Source: Streptomyces sp. Tu6071 (GTDB lineage: Bacteria > Actinomycetota > Actinomycetes > Streptomycetales > Streptomycetaceae). Taken from it: a stretch of 64,000 nt of DNA. The notes under the pieces are model-generated. The model ran no database searches and had not been told where the DNA came from. It saw nothing but the letters and a program-made list of their open reading frames with translations. Positions 1-9,097 of the stretch are shown in pieces; position 1 is the stretch's first letter, and the number at the start of each line of letters is the position of its first letter. The stretch lies in the NCBI RefSeq assembly GCF_000213055.1, contig NZ_CM001165.1, positions 5,602,945 through 5,666,944 of the forward strand. The letters are read 5' to 3'. Made by a program: the position numbers and the translations under genes.

Positions 1-1586
1 GAGAACGGCTCGCCCTCCGTGTCCGCGAGCGAGGCGAGCACCGCGAGCTCCACCGGGCGCAGCCCCTCGGTCGCGGAGCGCAGGACCCGGGCGACGTCCA
101 TGTCCCCGAAGGAGAGCTCGGCGAGCCTGCGCTCCGGAGCGGCGAGCCGCGCGGCGAGCCTGGCGGCGCCCCAGTGCGGCCGTGCGGCGAGCCGGGCGCC
201 CGCCACGGCGAGCGCGAGCGGCAGCCCGTCGCAGTACGCGATGACGTCGTCGGTCGCGTCCGGGTCGTCGAGCAGCCGGGCGCGGCCCGCCCGCGCGGCG
301 AGCATCTCGAAGCTCGCCTCGTGGCCGAGCGCACCGAGCGCGAACGTCTCCCGCGCGCCGACCCTGGCGAGCCGCCGCCTGCTCGTGACGAGCACGGCCG
401 AAGGCCCGGACGGCAGGAGCGGCGCCAACTGCCGGTCGTCCGCCGCGTCGTCGAGCACGAGCAGGAGCCTGCGTCCCGCCGTGCTCTCGCGGTAGCGCCG
501 GACCAGCTCGTCCAGGTCGCCCGCGGCCGGTACGGGTTCGCTCTCGCCGAGCGCGCGCAGGAGCTGCGCGAGCACCGCGCGCGGGGCGCGGGGCGTGCCG
601 TCGAAGCCGCACAGCTCGGCGAAGAGGAGACCGTCGGGGAAGGAGGCGGCGTTCTCGGCCGCCGCCCGCACGGCGAGCGCCGTCTTGCCGATGCCCGCCA
701 TCCCGGTCACGAGGACGCGGCGCGGTACGGGCGAGGCGTCGGTCAGGCGCCGCGCCAGTCCCGCCAGTTCCGCGTGCCGTCCGACGAGGTCGCCCTCGGG
801 CGCGGGCAGCGTCGACGGCACGGTGTGCGTCTCCGCCTGCCTGCCCCGCCCGAGGTCGAGGGCGCCGCCGAGCACCGCCTGGTACGTCGAGCCGAGCGCC
901 TCGCCCGGGTCGACGCCGAGTTGTTCGGCGAGGACGGAGCGGCCCTCGTAGTACGTCTGGAGCGCGTCGGCCTGCCTGCCGCCCCGGTACAGCGCCGTCA
1001 TGAGCTGCGCCCGTACGCGCTCGCGCACCGGGTACTCGGCGACGAGCCCGGTCAGTTCGGCGGTCACGAGGTCGTGCCTGCCGAGTTCGAGGTCCGCGTC
1101 GATGCGCGCCTCCAGGGCGAGCAGGCGTTCCTCCTCCAGCGGGGCGAGTTCCGCCTCGCGCAGCTCCTCCGTCGTGTTGGCGAGCGCGGGTCCGCGCCAC
1201 AGCCCGAGCGCGTCGCCGAGCAGCCCGGCGGCCTCCTCGTGCCGCTGCTCGCCGAGCGCGGCGCGCCCCGCGCGCACCAGCGCACGGAAGTCGACGAGGT
1301 CGATACGGGCGTGCGGGGCGCGCAGCGTGTAGCCGGGCGGCTGCCGCACGATCTCGGCCTCGTCCCCGAGCTGCTTGCGCAGCCGCGACATGTACGTGTA
1401 GATCTGCGCGCTCGCGGTGGCCGGCGGATGCCAGCCCCACAACAGCGCGCTCAGCCGGGTGTCGGAGACGACCCGGCCCTGGTCGAGCAGCATCGCGGCG
1501 AGCACCGTGTGAATCTTCGACCCGGACAGGGCCACCCGTTCGCCCGCTCGCACGGCCTCGACCGGCCCCAGGACCCTGAACTCCAT
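1..1586 (-). CDS. AfsR/SARP-family transcriptional regulator, C-terminus cut off
   Basis: This is the N-terminal 528 residues of a SARP-type activator read off the left edge. It starts MEFRVLGPVEA, the usual opening of the OmpR-like winged-helix DNA-binding domain (about residues 1-95). A bacterial transcriptional activation domain with TPR-like helices follows (about 95-245). Next is an NB-ARC/STAND ATPase with a P-loop GMAGIGKT near residue 295, a Walker B LLLVLDD and a GLPLALA motif. AfsR-like proteins normally continue into TPR repeats, which lie outside the window. Such regulators activate secondary-metabolite clusters or act globally like AfsR; no biosynthetic cluster is visible here, so the target is unknown. 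Translation starts at the ATG at 1586. Confidence 0.88.
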   Translation of the reverse strand, partial: MEFRVLGPVEAVRAGERVALSGSKIHTVLAAMLLDQGRVVSDTRLSALLWGWHPPATASAQIYTYMSRLRKQLGDEAEIVRQPPGYTLRAPHARIDLVDFRALVRAGRAALGEQRHEEAAGLLGDALGLWRGPALANTTEELREAELAPLEEERLLALEARIDADLELGRHDLVTAELTGLVAEYPVRERVRAQLMTALYRGGRQADALQTYYEGRSVLAEQLGVDPGEALGSTYQAVLGGALDLGRGRQAETHTVPSTLPAPEGDLVGRHAELAGLARRLTDASPVPRRVLVTGMAGIGKTALAVRAAAENAASFPDGLLFAELCGFDGTPRAPRAVLAQLLRALGESEPVPAAGDLDELVRRYRESTAGRRLLLVLDDAADDRQLAPLLPSGPSAVLVTSRRRLARVGARETFALGALGHEASFEMLAARAGRARLLDDPDATDDVIAYCDGLPLALAVAGARLAARPHWGAARLAARLAAPERRLAELSFGDMDVARVLRSATEGLRPVELAVLASLADTEGEPF

Positions 1587-1988
1587 GCGACACCCCCATC
1601 TGGCGCGGTTCAGCTCCACGGTCCAGAAGGTAGGAGACGCAGTTATCCATGGGTTATCGCTTCCCTCCGCTCCCTCCGCGCGGGACCGGGGGCGCGTACC
1701 GGCGGGGACCGGACGCGCGCTCACGGCCTGAAGGGCCCGGCCGCCTCCCTCCCGGTGGAGGTGGGGCGGGTGGGGTGGTGGTCCCCGAGTACGCGATTCC
1801 TGCTCGCTCGCCCCACTTCAGGGGGCTTTGTTCGTACGCCCGTGCGGGGTGTCGCCCGGATCGCTGAAGACCGGGTTCCGGCTGGAGTGCCCCGGGCGGA
1901 CGTGGGCAGGCTAAGCAGTCCGGCGGGCGACTCCGAGGGCCGCCCGCCGGGCCCACCGGAGAGCGGGCCCGCGACAGGGAGAGTACGC
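1587..1988. other. intergenic region between the SARP gene and the GH25 gene
   Basis: This 402-base divergent region should hold the promoters of both flanking genes. I see no convincing -35/-10 pair, hairpin or short gene. The only clear signal is a Shine-Dalgarno-like GGGAGAG just before the ATG at 1989. Apparent reading frames here are GC-bias shadows. Confidence 0.4.
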
Positions 1989-2549
1989 ATGGCCGTCAAA
2001 GGGATCGATGTCAGCAGCCACCAGGAGTCGTTCGACGCGGACGGCATGGCCTTCGTCTTCGTGAAGGCCACCGAGGGGCGCACCTACACCAGCTCGCGTC
2101 AGCGGGCCCAGGCGAAGCGGGCGAGGGACGCGGGTGCCGTCGTCGGCTTCTACCACTTCCTGTGGCCGGGCAACATCCAGGCGCAGGCCGAGTACTTCGT
2201 CGAGCAGTGCGCGAGCGTCCCGTACGACCTGCTCGCCTGCGACTGGGAGTACACGGGCGACGGGACGGCGGCGAGCAACAAGGAGAAGGACCAGTTCCTC
2301 AAGGCGGTGCAGAAGCTGCGCGGGTCCAACCACCGCGTACTGCTCTACTGCAACCGCGACTTCTGGCTCAACAGGGACACGACGTCCTTCGCGGCGGACG
2401 GCCTGTGGATCGCCGACTACAACGGCAAGCCCGGCAAGCCGGGGATCAAGGCCCCCTGGCGCATCCACCAGTACACCTCCGAGCCCATCGACACGAACAT
2501 CGGCAACTGGGAGGACAGGGCCGCCCTCAAGAAGTGGGCGAAGGACTGA
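1989..2549 (+). CDS. GH25 lysozyme-like domain protein (stand-alone muramidase)
   Basis: This 186-residue protein consists of a single GH25 (Chalaropsis lysozyme) fold that would cleave the glycan strand of peptidoglycan. It opens with KGIDVSSHQ, the first catalytic-aspartate strand. It has the CDWE strand with the second acidic pair near residue 86, and ends with the IHQYTSEPIDTN segment typical of the family. There is no signal peptide, wall-binding repeat or transmembrane segment, so it looks like a phage endolysin catalytic domain without its LysM anchor. It shares long near-identical stretches with the prophage endolysin at 54999-55934, for example RVLLYCNRDFW and NRDTTSFAADGLWIA. It is probably a domesticated or exchanged endolysin. 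The start is chosen for the GGGAGAG site just upstream. Confidence 0.85.
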   Translation: MAVKGIDVSSHQESFDADGMAFVFVKATEGRTYTSSRQRAQAKRARDAGAVVGFYHFLWPGNIQAQAEYFVEQCASVPYDLLACDWEYTGDGTAASNKEKDQFLKAVQKLRGSNHRVLLYCNRDFWLNRDTTSFAADGLWIADYNGKPGKPGIKAPWRIHQYTSEPIDTNIGNWEDRAALKKWAKD

Positions 2550-2569
2550 CCCGGCGGACGGACCGTCAG

Positions 2570-2607
2570 CCGGTCCGCCGACCCCCCCGGCCGCCCGGCC
2601 GGACCGG
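2570..2607. terminator. inverted repeat between convergent genes
   Basis: The arms CCGGTCCG (2570-2577) and CGGACCGG (2600-2607) are perfect complements. They lie between the convergent GH25 and GNAT genes, the position expected for a bidirectional terminator. No U tract follows, as is usual in Streptomyces. Confidence 0.45.
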
Positions 2608-2719
2608 TGGTCGTCGGCGGATCGGCGCCCATGACGGCCCGTACGACGGACGGTGACCGCGCGCGGCCGGACGCCTCGCCGGGCCGCACCCGGTGTGCCG
2701 TTCCCGGGGTGCCGTCGCC

Positions 2720-3226
2720 TCAGATGCCGAATGCCGCCGCGTAGCGGACCGTGCCCGCGGGAAGCGGGACCGCCGGGTCGAGGCTCAGGGCCATGAGGGA
2801 GTCGTCGGGGACGTCGATGCCGAGCCGGATGCCGTGCGCGGAGGCGCGCGTGAAGCCGAAGCGGGGGTAGTACGAGGCGTGCCCGAGGACCACCACGTGT
2901 TTCTCGCCGCGCGCCGCGGCGGCCGTGAGGACGGCCCGGATCGCGGCCGAGCCCGCGCCCTCCCGCTGCCGGTCGGGGCGTACGGCGCAGGGCGCGAGGC
3001 ACAGCGCCGGTGTGCCGCCGATGTGGCAGCGGGTCAGCAGCGCGTACCCGGTGGGCCGCCCGTCCGCATCGCAGGACACGTACGAGAGCCCGTCGAGCCA
3101 CGCGCCGGGGTCGGCCCGCAGCGCGTCGACGAGATCGGCCTCGGCGGGGGTCGGGAAGGCGGCGGCGTTCAGCGCGTGCACGGCGGCGACGTCGGCGGGG
3201 GTCTCGGGGCGGGTGGACCAGGTCAT
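2720..3226 (-). CDS. GNAT-family N-acetyltransferase
   Basis: This 168-residue protein opens MTWSTRPETPADVAAVHALN, the usual N-terminal beta1-alpha1 of GCN5-related acetyltransferases. The acetyl-CoA-binding region is visible as LAPCAVRPDRQREGAGSAAI (motif A, Q/RxxGxG/A-like), followed by VVVLGHASYYPRFGF. That YYPRFGF signature is typical of the YhbS-like subgroup of predicted N-acetyltransferases. The substrate cannot be read from sequence. I chose the ATG at 3226, preceded by GGAG, rather than an in-frame extension of 41 residues that lacks conserved sequence. Its upstream neighbour on the same strand is the MreB-like gene, 156 bases away. Confidence 0.85.
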   Translation of the reverse strand: MTWSTRPETPADVAAVHALNAAAFPTPAEADLVDALRADPGAWLDGLSYVSCDADGRPTGYALLTRCHIGGTPALCLAPCAVRPDRQREGAGSAAIRAVLTAAAARGEKHVVVLGHASYYPRFGFTRASAHGIRLGIDVPDDSLMALSLDPAVPLPAGTVRYAAAFGI

Positions 3227-3382
3227 GGCGGGCTCCGGGCGGGGGACGGGCGGTCGCACGCCGTTGTACCGCGTCCACCGGGGGGCTGACCAGCGGTTTT
3301 CGGCAGCCCGGGAACGGTCGGCGCCCCGCCGGGCTCCCGCTACGACCATCCCGCGCCCCCGCGCCCCCGCCCCCGCGCCCGC

Positions 3383-4414
3383 TCAGCGTGCCGGGAGCGG
3401 GCTCAGCGTCATCGGGCCCACGCGGCCCTCCAGCATCGCGCCGAGCCCTTGGACCGCGCACATGCCGGGGTTCTCCGCGATGCGGATCGGCATGCCCGTG
3501 GCCTCCTTGAGCATCCGGTCGAGTCCGGGCAGGAGCGCGCTGCCGCCGACCGCCGTGAGGCCGCCCTCGGCGAGGTCGGCGACGAGGTCGGGCGGGCAGG
3601 TGCGCAGGACGCGGCCGATGCCGTCGAGGATCGTCGTGAACGGGGCGCTGATCGCCTCGCGCAGCGCCGCCGTGTCCACCGTGACCGAGCGGGCCAGGCC
3701 CGTCGCCGCGTCGCGGCCGTGGATCTCCGTGGTCCCGGTGCGCGGGTCGGCGGCGTCCACGGCGAGTTGCAGCGGCCGTACCGACTGCGCGGGCAGCAGC
3801 AGGTCGTGACGGTGGCGCAGGTGCGAGACGATCGCGTGGTCGATCGCGTCGCCGCCGACGGGGAGCCGCTGCGCCGTGACGATCGCGCCCAGCGAGAGCA
3901 CGGCGATCTGCGTCGTCGCGGCGCCGCACGCCATGATCATCGTCGCCTCGGGCCGCTCCACGGGCAGCCCGCAGCCGACCGCCGCCGCGATGAGCGTGTC
4001 CACGAGCTCGACGCGCCGCGCGCCGAGCCCGACCAGCGTCTCGACGGTCGCGCGGCGCGCGAGCGGGTCGGACTCGTGCGGGGTGCATGCGGCGGCACGC
4101 AGCCGCGGCTTGCGGCGCAGCGCCCGGCGCAGCTTGTCGCCGAGCAGGTGCCGCAGCATCCGCTGCGCCATGTCGACGTCGACGACCGTGCCGCCCGACA
4201 CGGGCCGCACGACGCGGATGTACTCGGGGGTGCGGCCCGTCATCTGCTGGGCGAAGGCGCCGACCGCGATGAGCCCCCCGGTCCGCGTGTTGACGGCCGC
4301 GACGCTCGGCTCGTCGACCACGACGCCCTGGCCCTTCACGAACACCCTCGTCCGGGCGGCGCCCAGATCGACGGCGATGTGGCAGCGGCGCAATTGCTCC
4401 AGGCTGACGGTCAC
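3383..4414 (-). CDS. MreB/Mbl-like actin-family protein
   Basis: This 343-residue actin-fold ATPase is of the MreB/Mbl class. The phosphate-1 loop is AVDLGAARTRVFVKGQG with DEPSVAAVN just after it. The phosphate-2 loop appears as MACGAATTQIAVLSLG, and the adenosine motif as LTAVGGSALLPGLDRM. In streptomycetes MreB and Mbl act in spore-wall synthesis rather than rod elongation. No mreC or mreD follows, so this is a second, stand-alone paralogue, more likely Mbl-like than the mreBCD-cluster MreB. That is inference. The GTG start at 4414 has GGGAGG six bases upstream; the longer in-frame extension is unconserved GC-rich sequence. Confidence 0.85.
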   Translation of the reverse strand: MTVSLEQLRRCHIAVDLGAARTRVFVKGQGVVVDEPSVAAVNTRTGGLIAVGAFAQQMTGRTPEYIRVVRPVSGGTVVDVDMAQRMLRHLLGDKLRRALRRKPRLRAAACTPHESDPLARRATVETLVGLGARRVELVDTLIAAAVGCGLPVERPEATMIMACGAATTQIAVLSLGAIVTAQRLPVGGDAIDHAIVSHLRHRHDLLLPAQSVRPLQLAVDAADPRTGTTEIHGRDAATGLARSVTVDTAALREAISAPFTTILDGIGRVLRTCPPDLVADLAEGGLTAVGGSALLPGLDRMLKEATGMPIRIAENPGMCAVQGLGAMLEGRVGPMTLSPLPAR

Positions 4415-4974
4415 GGCCTTGCCTCCCGAGGTACGGACCGGAAGGAGCCACCGGTCGGCGCCCCTGTGCACGAGGGTGGCCGCCCCCCGCCCCGGCTGCC
4501 CGCCGGACTGCGCCGATCGGGTCGCGACGGAAGGGGTGAAGCGGGCCGGCTTGCGCCGGACGAGGGGCCCGGTAACGGGCCCGTACCGTGACCGGGCATT
4601 ACCTGCCGGTCCCGGGGCGGCTGTCAAGATCGCGTCGGCGGTACGGGACGCGGGTGGCCTGATCTTTTCGGTCCCGTCCGGGCCGGGCCTCCGCGCCCGC
4701 CGGGCCGTCCCGGACCCGTACGCACCGGGGAAGCCGCCCGCGCACGCCGCCACGACCGGCCCCGTACGGCGCCACGCGCGTCCCCGTACCCCGCGACGAG
4801 CGCCCCCGCGCGATATGGCCGAAAGTCCCGTACCGCCGCTGACCTGCCCGTTGGCGGCAATGTGCCATGGCCGCTTTCCGCCAGGGCTCGGCAACTCTCT
4901 CGCAACACAGTGCACTTCACACTCTTCGGCAGTGCGTCCCACCCCCTGGCCGCGCTGATGAAGAGAGGGCTTTC
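4415..4974. other. divergent intergenic region between the MreB-like gene and the subtilase
   Basis: These 560 bases separate two divergently read genes and should carry both promoters. A candidate minus-strand promoter is listed separately at 4598-4627. Just before the subtilase the composition falls in GC (about 4,870-4,930), as promoter regions often do, but I cannot fix a -10 box. No short gene is convincing. Confidence 0.4.
4598..4627 (-). promoter_or_regulatory. candidate sigma-70-type promoter for the MreB-like gene
   Basis: On the minus strand a perfect -35 hexamer TTGACA (4627-4622) is followed after 18 bases by GGTAAT (4603-4598) as a possible -10. It lies about 190 bases before the GTG start. 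The -35 is exact; the -10 is weak. Confidence 0.4.
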
Positions 4975-7900
4975 ATGACCAGATCCGCTCCCCTGTGGCG
5001 CAGAGCCGGGCTGCTGCCGGCCGGGCTCGCGCTCGCCCTGCTCCCCGGCACCGCGCTCGCCCACGCCACCGGCCCGGCGACGGCGGACACCACCCCGCCT
5101 GCCGCCGCCCGGACCCGCACCGCTCAGGCCACCGCGACCGTCACCCTCGTGACCGGCGACCGGGTGACCCTCACCGCGCTCCCCGGCGGCAAGCAGACCG
5201 TGACCGTGGACCGCGCCCCCGGCGCGACCGGCACCGTCCGCACCGAGGAGGTCAACGGGCACGTCAGGGTCGTCCCGGCCGAGGCGGAACCGTACCTCGC
5301 GCAGGGGAAGCTCGACCCCCGGCTCTTCGACGTCACCGAGCTGGTCGCCCAGGGGCTCGCGGGCAAGGGCGGCAAGGCGCCCGCGCCGCTGCCGCTCATC
5401 GTCACGGGGACGGCCGCGAAGGCCCGGTCCCGTACCGCGCCGACGACTCCGGCCGGTACCAGCCGCGTCCGCGCGCTGCCGAGCATCGGCGCGACCGCCG
5501 TGACCGCGCGGAAGCCCGCGGCCTTCTGGGAGAGCCTCACCGGGCACGCGCGGACGAGCGGCACCACGCGTTCCTTCTCCGCGAGCACCGGCGTCGGCAA
5601 GGTCTGGCTCGACGCGAGGGTCGAGGCCGACATGGCCGAGTCCAACGAGCAGATAGGCACCCCGCGGGCGTGGGAGGCCGGGCTCACGGGCAAGGGCGTC
5701 AAGGTCGCCGTGCTCGACACGGGCATCGACCCCGACCACCCCGACCTCAAGGGCCGTGTCGTCGCGAGCAAGAGCTTCATCGAGGGCCAGGAGGTCGCCG
5801 ACCGCAACGGCCACGGCACGCACACCGCCTCGACCGTCGGCGGCAGCGGCGCGGCCTCGGACGGCAAGGAGAAGGGCGTCGCCCCGGACGCGGACCTCGC
5901 CGTCGGCAAGGTGCTCAGCGACGAGGGCGAGGGCAGCGAGTCGCAGATCATCGCGGGCATGGAGTGGGCCGCGAAGGACATCGACGCCAAGGTCGTCTCG
6001 ATGAGCCTCGGCTCGCAGGAGCCCAGCGACGGCACCGACCCCATGGCGCAGGCCGTCAACACCCTCACCGAGGAGACCGGCGCGCTCTTCGTCATCGCCG
6101 CCGGGAACTACGGCTCCCCGGGTTCGATCGGCTCGCCGGGCGCCGCCGACGACGCCCTCACCGTCGGCGCCGTCGACTCCTCCGACCAGGCCGCGTACTT
6201 CACGAGCAAGGGCCCGCGCTACCTCGACAACGGGCTCAAGCCCGACATCTCCGCGCCCGGCGTCGACATCCTCGCGGCCCGCTCCTCGCTCGTCGCCGGC
6301 GAGGGCGCGTACACGACGATGAGCGGCACGTCGATGGCGACGCCGCACGTCGCGGGCGTCGCGGCCCTGCTCGCCCAGGAGCACCCCGACTGGGACGCCG
6401 CGCGGCTCAAGAACGCGCTCATGTCCACGTCGAAGACCCTCGACGCCTCCGCGTACGACCTCGGCGCCGGCCGCGTCAGCGTCCCCGACGCGACGACGAG
6501 CCCGCTCACCGCGACCGGGAGCGCCGACCTCGGCTTCTACTCCTGGCCGTACGAGGACAACAAGCCGGTCACGAAGACCCTCACGTACACGAACGACTCC
6601 GGCAGCCCCCTCACCGTCCGCCTCTCCACGAGCGACGTGCCCGCCGGAACCGTCACGCTCGCGGACACCGAACTGACCGTCCCCGCGCACGGCAGCGCGC
6701 GGACGACCGTCACGGGCGACGGCACGGACGCCCCCGTGGGGCAGCTCTCCGGGCAGGTCCTCGCGAAGGACGCGGACGGCACGCTCCTCGCCCACACCGC
6801 CTTCGGCCTCGTCAAGGAGGAGGAGCGCTACACGCTCACGGTCCACGTCAAGGACCGCGACGGAGCGGCGACGCCCGCGAACCTCGCCCTCCAGACGCTC
6901 AGCAAGGGCGCCGACACCGTGCCGGAGACGGTCGGCGCGTCCGGCACCGTCGAGCTGCGCCTCAAGCCGGGCAGTTACGCGCTGAGCACCTTCCTCGACG
7001 TGCGCGGCTCGCACGGCAAGGACTCGCTCGGCCTCGGCTACCTCACCGCGCCCGAGATCACCCTCGACCGCGACCGCGAGGTCACCCTCGACGGCCGCGC
7101 GCTGCGCGAGATCAGCACGAAGCTCCCGCGCGCCGCGGAGACCCGGCAGCTCCTCATGGAGGCCACGCGCACCGCGAACGGCTCGACGTACTCCGCCGCG
7201 CTCCAGGTCCCGCTCACGTACGACAGCGTCTTCGCCGCGCCCACCGCGAAGCCGAGGAGCGGCACCTTCGAGTACCGCACGGTGTGGCGGCTCGGCACGC
7301 CGCCGCTCACCGGCAAGGCGGACGGCAAGAAGATCTCGGAGCTGACCCTCCAGCCCGGCTCCGGCCGCCTCGACGGCAAGCTGAGCGCGAAGCTCCTCGA
7401 CGTGGGCGACGGCTCGGCCGCCGCGTACGAGGGCAAGGACGCCAAGGGCCGCGCGGTCCTCGTCCACGCGGACAAGACCGTCGCCCCCGCGGATCTCGCG
7501 CGGTACGCGGAGGACGCGGGCGCCGCCGCGCTGCTCGTGACCGACGACGCACCGGGCCGGCTCATGGCCTCCTTCGGCACCGAGGACGGCACCGACCGTT
7601 CTTTCCCGGTCGCGACCGTGAACGCCGCCGACGGCAAGGTGCTCGCGCGGGCGGCGAAGAGCGGCGGGAAGCTGAAGCTCACGGGCACGCCGCAGGCCCC
7701 GTACGTCTACGACCTCTCGGCCGGACACCCCGGCGCGATCCCCGACAAGGACCTCACGATCGCCCCGCGCGCCAAGGACCTCGCGACGGTCGACACGACG
7801 TACTACGGCGCGAAGGCCCTCACCGGCGGCGAGTTCCGCTACTCGATCGCCGACGCCTTCCCGATCGGCGTGGGCTTCCTGGAGCGGGCCTCCTTCCCCG

Positions 7901-8721
7901 GGACGCGGACCGACTACGTCTCGACGGGCAAGGACCTGCGCTGGCACGAGACCGTGCAGGCCGGGCCCGAACTGACCCTGGAGGAGCGCGGCGGACTCGC
8001 CGACTACCCGGCGGGCAGGAAGACGGAGCTGAACTGGTTCAAGCCGGTCCTGCACCCCTACCTCGGCACGGGGCTCGGCTGGGGCCAGACCCGCAGGGGC
8101 AACGACCTCGCCTTCAACACACCCGGCTGGGGCGACTCGGGCCCCGACCACACGGGCTTCGGCGACGTGTGGAACGACGACTCGCAGACCCAGACCACGC
8201 AGGTCCAGGTCGACGGCGAGACCGTCACGAAGGCGACCAGCTCCGGCGCCTACGTCTGGGACGCCGATCCCGCCGAGCACACCTACAAGGTCATCACCGA
8301 CACGACCCTCGACCCGAAGGTGTGGGGCACGGGCGTCAAGGGCCACTCCGCCTGGGAGGTCCGCTCCGCCGAGACGCCCGCCGACACCGAGACGACCCTG
8401 CCGATGATCAACCTGAACTACGACGTCGACACCGCGCTCGACGGCTCGGTGCGGGCCGGCAAGGCGCTGCCGATCGCGCTCACGGCCGCGTACGTGGCGG
8501 GCGCGAGCGGCACCGGGAGGCTCACGACCGGCGCGCTCTCCGTCTCGTACGACGCCGGGAAGACGTGGCAGCAGGTCGACCTCGCGAAGAAGGGCGACAC
8601 CTGGAAGGGCCGGCTGAGCGTGCCGCGTGCCGCGAAGACCGTCTCGCTGCGGGCCTCGGTCCGCGACGACAAGGGCGGCTCGGCGACGCAGGTCCTCACG
8701 GACGCCCTGAACGTGAAGTGA
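4975..8721 (+). CDS. secreted subtilisin-like serine protease (S8), 1,248 residues
   Basis: This is a large exported protease. It has a signal peptide (MTRSAPLWRR, then a hydrophobic stretch ending GTALA) and a long propeptide region. The S8 catalytic domain follows: Asp248 in VLDTGIDPDHPDLKG, His280 in NGHGTHTAS and Ser453 in SGTSMATPHVAG. About 750 residues of C-terminal extension follow. This includes beta-sandwich-like stretches and a segment around residues 810-870 that resembles a protease-associated insert (ILV-rich, KAVLVHADK-like). The length matches the large Streptomyces extracellular subtilases (about 1,100-1,250 residues). A hairpin follows the stop codon closely, so it is monocistronic. 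The ATG at 4975 has AGAGAGGG upstream; an in-frame ATG 36 codons earlier would spoil the signal peptide. Confidence 0.93.
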   Translation: MTRSAPLWRRAGLLPAGLALALLPGTALAHATGPATADTTPPAAARTRTAQATATVTLVTGDRVTLTALPGGKQTVTVDRAPGATGTVRTEEVNGHVRVVPAEAEPYLAQGKLDPRLFDVTELVAQGLAGKGGKAPAPLPLIVTGTAAKARSRTAPTTPAGTSRVRALPSIGATAVTARKPAAFWESLTGHARTSGTTRSFSASTGVGKVWLDARVEADMAESNEQIGTPRAWEAGLTGKGVKVAVLDTGIDPDHPDLKGRVVASKSFIEGQEVADRNGHGTHTASTVGGSGAASDGKEKGVAPDADLAVGKVLSDEGEGSESQIIAGMEWAAKDIDAKVVSMSLGSQEPSDGTDPMAQAVNTLTEETGALFVIAAGNYGSPGSIGSPGAADDALTVGAVDSSDQAAYFTSKGPRYLDNGLKPDISAPGVDILAARSSLVAGEGAYTTMSGTSMATPHVAGVAALLAQEHPDWDAARLKNALMSTSKTLDASAYDLGAGRVSVPDATTSPLTATGSADLGFYSWPYEDNKPVTKTLTYTNDSGSPLTVRLSTSDVPAGTVTLADTELTVPAHGSARTTVTGDGTDAPVGQLSGQVLAKDADGTLLAHTAFGLVKEEERYTLTVHVKDRDGAATPANLALQTLSKGADTVPETVGASGTVELRLKPGSYALSTFLDVRGSHGKDSLGLGYLTAPEITLDRDREVTLDGRALREISTKLPRAAETRQLLMEATRTANGSTYSAALQVPLTYDSVFAAPTAKPRSGTFEYRTVWRLGTPPLTGKADGKKISELTLQPGSGRLDGKLSAKLLDVGDGSAAAYEGKDAKGRAVLVHADKTVAPADLARYAEDAGAAALLVTDDAPGRLMASFGTEDGTDRSFPVATVNAADGKVLARAAKSGGKLKLTGTPQAPYVYDLSAGHPGAIPDKDLTIAPRAKDLATVDTTYYGAKALTGGEFRYSIADAFPIGVGFLERASFPGTRTDYVSTGKDLRWHETVQAGPELTLEERGGLADYPAGRKTELNWFKPVLHPYLGTGLGWGQTRRGNDLAFNTPGWGDSGPDHTGFGDVWNDDSQTQTTQVQVDGETVTKATSSGAYVWDADPAEHTYKVITDTTLDPKVWGTGVKGHSAWEVRSAETPADTETTLPMINLNYDVDTALDGSVRAGKALPIALTAAYVAGASGTGRLTTGALSVSYDAGKTWQQVDLAKKGDTWKGRLSVPRAAKTVSLRASVRDDKGGSATQVLTDALNVK

Positions 8722-8724
8722 GAC

Positions 8725-8759
8725 CCCCGGGGGTGGGCGCGCGGCGGCCACCCCCGGGG
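8725..8759 (+). terminator. terminator hairpin after the subtilase gene
   Basis: A 12-base perfect stem, CCCCGGGGGTGG (8725-8736) with CCACCCCCGGGG (8748-8759), begins four bases after the subtilase stop codon. The position and stem strength fit a Streptomyces terminator lacking a U tract. Confidence 0.7.
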
Positions 8760-8765
8760 CGCAAC

Positions 8766-8810
8766 GCGGCGGCGCCGCCTCCCCGTGGGACCGGGGGAGA
8801 CGGCGCCGCG
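8766..8810 (-). terminator. terminator hairpin for the 19-residue peptide gene
   Basis: A long stem is formed by GCGGCGCCGCCTCCCC-like and GGGGAGACGGCGCCGC-like arms. It starts 20 bases beyond the stop codon of the peptide gene read on the minus strand. Together with the subtilase terminator just to its left, it isolates the short gene as its own transcription unit. Confidence 0.6.
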
Positions 8811-8829
8811 CTGTGCCTGGTGGCCGACG

Positions 8830-8889
8830 TCAGACGAGCCAGCCCACGACGTGGACGAGGCCGGCGAGGATGTCGGTGAGGAAGTTCAT
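8830..8889 (-). CDS. 19-residue hydrophobic peptide
   Basis: This short frame encodes MNFLTDILAGLVHVVGWLV and then stops with TGA. Apart from Asp6 and His13 it is uncharged, and it is long enough for one membrane-lying or membrane-spanning helix. Support for it being real is threefold. A GAGAAGG Shine-Dalgarno-like site lies about ten bases before the ATG. A strong dedicated hairpin terminator follows the stop. About 200 bases of non-coding leader lie upstream, before the next gene. I recall similar hydrophobic micro-ORFs in other streptomycetes but no assigned function. It could also be a leader peptide or a decayed fragment. Confidence 0.6.
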   Translation of the reverse strand: MNFLTDILAGLVHVVGWLV

Positions 8890-9097
8890 CGTGTTACTGC
8901 CTTCTCTTTCGGTACTGCCTTGGGACTGTCGGACCCCTGTGGATCAGGGGCCCTTGGGACACGAACTCCCCGGTGCGCAAAGGGACATGTCCGCCGGGGA
9001 CTTCGGCGCTCGCTCACGGTATGCATCCCGTCGCTCGCGCCCCGTAAGCATCCGACGTACCGGTAGCCCGAGGCAACTTGAACGGGATTGATCACCT

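Noticed and set aside
174..1988. Plus-strand frame opposite the SARP regulator, in frame with the GH25 gene
   Set aside because: It is the GC-bias shadow of the regulator. The GH25 protein begins at 1989 with a ribosome site; the upstream part is Arg/Ala-rich without homology signals.
8890..9097. Possible riboswitch in the leader of the 19-residue peptide
   Set aside because: There are small inverted repeats such as CCCCTGTGGATCAGGGG, but no conserved core of a known riboswitch class that I can recognise.
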